The notes under the pieces: generated by a model
What the model was told of the DNA's origin: nothing
What the model saw: only the letters and a program-made list of their open reading frames with translations
Database searches by the model: none
Assembly: GCA_900770445.1 (NCBI GenBank)
Contig: CAAGKO010000091.1
Coordinates: 1-8,863 of the forward strand
DNA: 8,863 bases
Direction of reading: 5' to 3'
DNA from: an uncultured Oribacterium sp.
Lineage (GTDB): Bacteria; Bacillota; Clostridia; Lachnospirales; Lachnospiraceae
Program-made: the position numbers and the translations under genes
Shown here: one piece after another, positions 5,130 through 8,863 of the stretch
Layout of the letters: each line of letters begins with the position of its first letter
Numbering within the stretch: the first letter of the stretch is position 1

Positions 5130-6440
5130 TTACAGGATGTCGATATGCTCACCGGCGAGGGCCTTGTTCATGCTGCGGACAGCACAGAACTTACCACACA
5201 TACTGCAGGTATCGCTGTGGTCGTCCTCCGGGAGACGGTCGTTACGGATCTTCTTTGCCGTCTCCGGATCGAGCGCACACTCGAACTGTGCGTCCCAGTC
5301 CAGGGCCTTACGTGCATCGGCCATCTTATCGTCGATGTCACGTGCATGCGGGATCCCCTTCGCGATATCCGCTGCGTGGGCAGCGATCTTCGAGGCGATG
5401 ATGCCCTGCTTTACGTCTTCGAGGTTCGGAAGTGCGAGGTGCTCTGCCGGAGTTACATAGCAGAGGAAGGATGCGCCGTTCATCGCGGCGACAGCACCAC
5501 CGATGGCTGCGGTGATGTGATCATAGCCCGGTGCGATATCCGTCACGAGCGGTCCGAGAACATAGAACGGTGCGCCCATGCAGAGGGTCTTCTGTACTTC
5601 CATATTTGCCGCAATCTGGTTCAGTGGCACATGGCCCGGGCCCTCGACCATGACCTGAACATTATGTGCCCAGGCACGCTTCGTGAGCTCACCGAGACGT
5701 ACGAGCTCCTCGATCTGGCATACATCGGTCGCATCCGCGAGACAGCCCGGACGGCAGGCATCGCCGAGGGAAATGGTGACATCATACTCCTCACAGATAT
5801 CGAGGATCTCGTCGAAGTACTCGTAGAACGGGTTCTCCTGACCGGTCATACTCATCCATGCAAATACGAGGCTTCCGCCACGGCTGACGATGTTCATCTT
5901 ACGCTGATGCTTACGGATCTGCTCGATGGTCTTCCGGGTGATACCACAGTGCAGGGTTACGAAGTCGACACCATCCTGTGCATGCAGACGGATAACATCG
6001 AGGAAATCCTTCGCGGTCAGGGTATCGAGGTCACGCTGGTAGTGGATGACGCTGTCGTATACCGGCACCGTACCGATCATCGCCGGGCACTCCTTACAGA
6101 GCTTCTGACGGAACGGCTGGGTATTTCCATGGCTAGACAGATCCATGATGGACTCTGCGCCCATACGAACGGCACTCATCACCTTCTCCATCTCGAGATC
6201 ATAATCCTTCATATCTCTCGACACACCGAGGTTTACGTTGATCTTCGTCCGAAGCATCGAGCCGACGCCCTCCGGATCCAGACAGGTATGGTTCTTGTTT
6301 GCGCAGATCGCGACCTTACCCTCTGCCACCAGCTGACGAAGCTTCTCCTCCGTCATATGCTCCTTCTCTGCGACGATCTTCATCTGCGGTGTGACGATAC
6401 CCTTGCGCGCCGCATCCATCTGTGTTGTATAATTCTGCAT
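5130..6440 (-). CDS. thiC: Phosphomethylpyrimidine synthase ThiC
   Basis: ThiC is the radical-SAM enzyme that rearranges 5-aminoimidazole ribotide into hydroxymethylpyrimidine phosphate, the pyrimidine half of thiamin, in the cytoplasm. The 436-residue protein shows the family's barrel motifs: 'SSHGNTQPFRQ', 'DFVTLHCGI', 'RGGSLVFAWM', 'ISLGDACRPGC', 'VMVEGPGHVPLNQIAANM' and 'YVTPAEHLALP'. The C-terminal 4Fe-4S motif is CSMCGKFC, with Cys412, Cys415 and Cys419, that is CX2CX3C rather than the usual CX2CX4C. The length is that of the short clostridial form without the N-terminal extension of proteobacterial and plant ThiC. The ATG follows AAAAGGAG closely. It is a single-gene unit behind a TPP riboswitch. 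Confidence 0.97.
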   Translation of the reverse strand: MQNYTTQMDAARKGIVTPQMKIVAEKEHMTEEKLRQLVAEGKVAICANKNHTCLDPEGVGSMLRTKINVNLGVSRDMKDYDLEMEKVMSAVRMGAESIMDLSSHGNTQPFRQKLCKECPAMIGTVPVYDSVIHYQRDLDTLTAKDFLDVIRLHAQDGVDFVTLHCGITRKTIEQIRKHQRKMNIVSRGGSLVFAWMSMTGQENPFYEYFDEILDICEEYDVTISLGDACRPGCLADATDVCQIEELVRLGELTKRAWAHNVQVMVEGPGHVPLNQIAANMEVQKTLCMGAPFYVLGPLVTDIAPGYDHITAAIGGAVAAMNGASFLCYVTPAEHLALPNLEDVKQGIIASKIAAHAADIAKGIPHARDIDDKMADARKALDWDAQFECALDPETAKKIRNDRLPEDDHSDTCSMCGKFCAVRSMNKALAGEHIDIL

Positions 6441-6559
6441 ATTTTCTCCTTTTCTGACTCGGGATATGCCATGCTCTGTTCAGCCGCCGACCCATGGCTC
6501 TGAAAACAGCGCTCCGGCATCCTCGGGATGCCTCGCATCATGGTCTTCTTCTGAACATA
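6441..6559 (-). other. thiC leader downstream of the riboswitch terminator
   Basis: About 120 nt separate the riboswitch terminator from the thiC start. The segment contains a perfect 7-bp hairpin, GGCATCC/GGATGCC at 6516-6532 with a 3-nt loop and no T-run, and then the thiC ribosome binding site. No gene is seen. Confidence 0.5.
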
Positions 6560-6588
6560 TAAAAAGAGAACACCCGCAGGTGTTCTCT
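6560..6588 (-). terminator. Riboswitch-controlled intrinsic terminator before thiC
   Basis: A perfect 10-bp stem AGAGAACACC (6588-6579 on the minus strand) and GGTGTTCTCT (6574-6565) with loop TGCG is followed by a run of T's. It lies about 40 nt after the TPP aptamer, so TPP binding is expected to favour termination and shut off thiC. Confidence 0.88.
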
Positions 6589-6624
6589 CAGATCCATAAA
6601 CGTACAGACGACGTCTCATCCTAA

Positions 6625-6716
6625 GTATTTACCTACGTTGGCATTATCCAAATCAGGTTGCGGGTCGAGATTTCTGAATCTCCTCTCAGCCGACAGCAGT
6701 CAGCTCCCCTCTTCAT
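6625..6716 (-). ncRNA. TPP (thiamin pyrophosphate) riboswitch aptamer
   Basis: The minus strand shows the conserved core in order: GGGGAGC (6709-6703), a hairpin, CTGAGAG (6689-6683), an additional perfect 6-bp hairpin GAGATT/AATCTC (6667-6682), ACCC, and then the signature CCTGATTTGGATAATGCCAACGTAGG region at 6657-6632. These match the THI-box consensus. Position upstream of thiC and the following intrinsic terminator indicate control of transcription elongation by TPP. I could not define the antiterminator by eye. Confidence 0.96.
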
Positions 6717-6732
6717 AATTCACATCTAATAA

Positions 6733-6762
6733 ATTATAGAACGCACGGCCTACTGTTGGCAA
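6733..6762 (-). promoter_or_regulatory. Promoter of the TPP riboswitch-thiC unit
   Basis: The minus strand has TTGCCA (6762-6757), an 18-bp spacer and a perfect TATAAT (6738-6733). The predicted start around 6726 lies only about 10 nt before the aptamer, as expected for a riboswitch promoter. Confidence 0.8.
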
Positions 6763-6792
6763 GGCCAGGAAGAAAAAAATTCAGCAAAAGAT

Positions 6793-8295
6793 TCAGCATC
6801 CGTCTTCCTTCGCCCAGCCGTAAGCGTACTTGACCGCCTTGTTCCAGCCCTTGATCTTCTTCGCTCTGTCCTCGTCGGAGATCTTCGGCGCGAAGGTCTG
6901 ATCGATCGCCCAGTTCTTGATGACGTCTTCCTTGCTGGTCCAGTAGCCTACGGCGAGACCTGCGAGATAGGCTGCACCCATTGCGGTGGTCTCAACGCAC
7001 TTAGGACGCTCAACCGGCGCATCGATGATGTCGGACTGTGTCTGCATCAGGAAGTCGTTGGCACTTGCGCCACCGTCCACCTTCAGCGCAGCGAGCTCGA
7101 TACCGGAGTCGGCCTTCATCGCCGTCAAAACATCATTTACCTGATATGCGATGGACTCAAGCGTTGCACGGATGATGTGGTACTTATTGACACCACGTGT
7201 GATACCTACGATGGTTCCTCTTGCGTACTGATCCCAGTGCGGAGCACCGAGGCCGGTAAATGCAGGCACGACGTAGCATCCGTTGGTATCCTTTACCTTC
7301 TTCGCCATATACTCGGAATCCGGTGAAGAATCGATGATCCGAAGCTCATCTCTCAGCCACTGAACCGCTGCACCTGCGACGAAGATGGAACCCTCGAGTG
7401 CGTAATTCACCTTGCCGTCGAGTCCCCATGCGATGGTGGTTACGAGGCCGTTCTTCGAGAAGATCGGCTTCTCACCGGTGTTCATCAGCATGAAGCAGCC
7501 GGTTCCGTAGGTGTTCTTCGCCTCACCAGGATGGAAGCAGGTCTGTCCGAAGAGTGCGGCCTGCTGATCACCTGCTGCACCGGCGATCGGGATCGCGCCG
7601 CCGAGGTACGAAGGATCTGACTCGCCGTATACGCAGCTGGACGGCATCGGTGTCGGCAGCATGCACTTCGGGATATCGAGCTCTGCGAGGATCTCATCAT
7701 CCCACTCAAGTGTGTTGATGTTGAAAAGCATCGTACGGGAAGCATTGGAATAATCGGTTACATGCACGCGGCCCTTGGTCAGTTTCCAGATCAGCCATGT
7801 CTCGACGGTACCGAATAAGAGCTCACCCTTCTCTGCTCTTTCTCTTACACCCTCGACATTGTCGAGGATCCACTTCACCTTCGTGCCTGAGAAGTACGCA
7901 TCGATGACGAGACCGGTCTTCTCTCTGAACTTATCGATGAGGCCCTTCTCCTTCAGACTGTCACAGTACTCGGACGTTCTGCGGCACTGCCATACGATCG
8001 CATGATATACCGGCTCGCCGGTTTCCTTATCCCATACGATGGTGGTCTCTCGCTGGTTGGTGATACCGATACCTGCGATATCCTCTGCGGTTGCACCGAT
8101 CTTATTGATCGCCTCGACGGCTACACCGAGCATGCTCGCCCAGATTTCCTCTGCATCATGCTCTACCCAGCCCGGCTTCGGGAAGTACTGTGTGAACTCA
8201 CGCTGTGCCACGCTGCACATCTCACCCTTCTCGTTGAACAGGATACACCGGTTACTCGTCGTGCCCGCATCCAGCGCCATTACATACTTAGCCAT
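6793..8295 (-). CDS. glpK: Glycerol kinase
   Basis: This 500-residue cytoplasmic FGGY-family kinase phosphorylates glycerol to sn-glycerol 3-phosphate with ATP. Diagnostic elements are the N-terminal phosphate loop 'LDAGTTSNRCILF' (8-20), glycerol-binding Arg82-Glu83 in 'TNQRETT', Tyr134 in the FGGY signature 'AYFSGTKVKWIL', catalytic Asp243 in 'AGAAGDQQAALFGQ', 'NTYGTGCFMLMNTG', and the C-terminal 'LKVDGGASANDFLMQTQSDI'. The length matches bacterial GlpK. The His-bearing loop phosphorylated by HPr in enterococcal and Bacillus GlpK is replaced by SYLGGA (229-234). The ATG at 8293-8295 follows AAAGGAG. No glpF or glpD lies beside it in the window, so it appears to be a single gene here. I see no good terminator between it and the thiC promoter. 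Confidence 0.97.
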   Translation of the reverse strand: MAKYVMALDAGTTSNRCILFNEKGEMCSVAQREFTQYFPKPGWVEHDAEEIWASMLGVAVEAINKIGATAEDIAGIGITNQRETTIVWDKETGEPVYHAIVWQCRRTSEYCDSLKEKGLIDKFREKTGLVIDAYFSGTKVKWILDNVEGVRERAEKGELLFGTVETWLIWKLTKGRVHVTDYSNASRTMLFNINTLEWDDEILAELDIPKCMLPTPMPSSCVYGESDPSYLGGAIPIAGAAGDQQAALFGQTCFHPGEAKNTYGTGCFMLMNTGEKPIFSKNGLVTTIAWGLDGKVNYALEGSIFVAGAAVQWLRDELRIIDSSPDSEYMAKKVKDTNGCYVVPAFTGLGAPHWDQYARGTIVGITRGVNKYHIIRATLESIAYQVNDVLTAMKADSGIELAALKVDGGASANDFLMQTQSDIIDAPVERPKCVETTAMGAAYLAGLAVGYWTSKEDVIKNWAIDQTFAPKISDEDRAKKIKGWNKAVKYAYGWAKEDGC

Positions 8296-8483
8296 ACCTT
8301 TTCTCCTTTGTTCAATGTTTCTGCATGTTTTTCATCACGCGCCATAAATAATTGAAGAAATTTTGGGTAATAAAATTTTCAAACCGAAACCTCAGATTTC
8401 TTTATGCATTTTAACAAAAATCGCTTTCATAATCGACATTTGTCAATAAAATATCAATCAAAAATCTCTCTTATTCAGGTTCA
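8296..8483 (-). promoter_or_regulatory. AT-rich upstream region of glpK with candidate promoter elements
   Basis: The region before glpK has no gene. On the minus strand a perfect TTGACA (8446-8441) overlaps an inverted repeat GACATTTGTC (8435-8444), and a TAAAAT (8413-8408) follows, but the 27-bp gap between them is too long for one promoter. Either element may belong to the real promoter with a poor partner. I found no convincing catabolite-repression (cre) site. Confidence 0.35.
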
Positions 8484-8549
8484 GCCAGGGGCCGGAGGGG
8501 CAGCAACGCAGGAACAGTACTCCGTTGCCGCCCCTTCGCCGCCCCTGGC
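8484..8549. repeat. Large GC-rich hairpin bordering the repeat array
   Basis: Three paired blocks form a 66-nt stem-loop: GCCAGGGGC (8484-8492) with GCCCCTGGC (8541-8549), AGGGGC (8496-8501) with GCCCCT (8530-8535), and GCAACG (8503-8508) with CGTTGC (8523-8528). That is 21 bp with one small internal loop, one A/C mismatch and a 14-nt terminal loop. No T-run follows on either strand. It ends 10 bp before the first half-site of the array and is far more GC-rich than its surroundings. Confidence 0.75.
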
Positions 8550-8558
8550 CAACGTTAC

Positions 8559-8863
8559 TATCCAATATGGTTTAATGATAAAAATACTGGATATGTTTTT
8601 TGACTGTAAGCATGACAGGTGGCTGCAAACTATCCACTGTTAGGCGATTTCGAAAATACTGGATACGAAAAGCCTAATTTCCTAAGAGGAATCCGGGCTC
8701 GCATATCCAGTATTTTAAAATAGAAGGTTTATTGGATATCAGCTGAAAGAAACTCTTCTCTGAAGTCAGAAATACATATCCACCATTTAAAAAAGCGAGG
8801 ATTATTCGATAGTACGCTTATATGCGTATGCCTGATTTCGCAGAAAACTATCCAATAAGTGCC
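8559..8863. repeat. Regular array of alternating inverted half-sites, TATCCAGTATTTT type (partial, right edge)
   Basis: Cores TATCCA (minus orientation) and TGGATA (plus) start at 8559(-), 8588(+), 8631(-), 8660(+), 8704(-), 8733(+), 8777(-), 8806(+, TCGATA) and 8849(-). The distances are 29, 43, 29, 44, 29, 44, 29 and 43 bp, giving units of 72, 73, 73 and 72 bp. Full 13-mers AAAATACTGGATA occur perfectly at 8581-8593 and 8653-8665, and its complement TATCCAGTATTTT at 8704-8716; other copies keep mainly the core. The 23-bp inner and 37-38-bp outer linkers are not conserved in sequence. The array runs off the window end. No gene is visible in it. Function is unknown. Confidence 0.85.

Noticed and set aside
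5037..6503. 488-codon plus-strand ORF
   Set aside because: It lies opposite thiC, whose protein is unmistakable. The long antisense frame is a by-product of thiC codon use, and it lacks a ribosome binding site.
6765..6792. Intrinsic terminator of glpK
   Set aside because: There is a T-run on the minus strand after the stop codon, but the preceding bases form a direct TTCAGCA repeat and not a stem, so I did not annotate it.
8404..8643. 79-codon plus-strand ORF
   Set aside because: It runs through the GC-rich hairpin and the first array unit, has no ribosome binding site and a composition unlike the real genes here.
8559..8863. CRISPR array (35-bp palindromic-ended units, 37-38-bp spacers)
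   Set aside because: The geometry is CRISPR-like, but the 23 bp inside each unit differ strongly between copies, only the 6-bp ends are well kept, and no cas gene or leader is present.
1..8863. Mobile island bounded by inverted arrays
   Set aside because: Both ends carry related arrays, but the half-site words differ, the genes between are ordinary metabolic genes, and no transposase, integrase, tRNA or target duplication was seen.

Overview
The window looks like chromosomal DNA of a Gram-positive anaerobe, most likely a Lachnospiraceae-type Clostridia. The reasons are strong AGGAGG-type ribosome binding sites, a lipoprotein solute-binding protein with a long Ala/Thr-rich linker, a short clostridial-type ThiC, and a DhaS-like TetR regulator. 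Species-level assignment is not possible by eye. No transposase, integrase, phage or cas gene is present.

Layout. Bases 1-153 hold the end of an array of alternating inverted half-sites (TATACACGATTTT type). A TetR-family regulator follows at 361-930 (+). Everything else coding is on the minus strand. At 1036-4596 lies an amino-acid ABC importer, transcribed permease 1, permease 2, ATPase, lipoprotein binding protein. Its leader (4717-4996) carries a promoter, a previously unlisted 35-residue leader peptide with seven consecutive Cys codons, and a terminator. The leader also contains the three mutually exclusive pairings of a trp-type attenuator, so the importer is predicted to take up cystine, cysteine or a related sulfur compound and to be induced by cysteine starvation. 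thiC (5130-6440) follows, preceded by a consensus promoter, a TPP riboswitch aptamer and an intrinsic terminator, and ended by two hairpins. glpK (6793-8295) is the last gene.

The 3' end (8484-8863) has no gene. It holds a 66-nt GC-rich hairpin and, ten bases beyond it, a strikingly regular array. TATCCA and TGGATA alternate with start-to-start distances of 29, 43, 29, 44, 29, 44, 29 and 43 bp, running off the window edge. Linkers are not conserved, so the regular spacing is not recent tandem duplication. The left-end array has the same 29/44 geometry but a different half-site sequence (TATACA/TGTATA). The two arrays and the cysteine attenuator are the most interesting contents.

The genes are three independent metabolic units: regulated sulfur amino-acid import, thiamin pyrimidine synthesis under TPP control, and glycerol phosphorylation. 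Nothing in the sequence links them functionally to the arrays.
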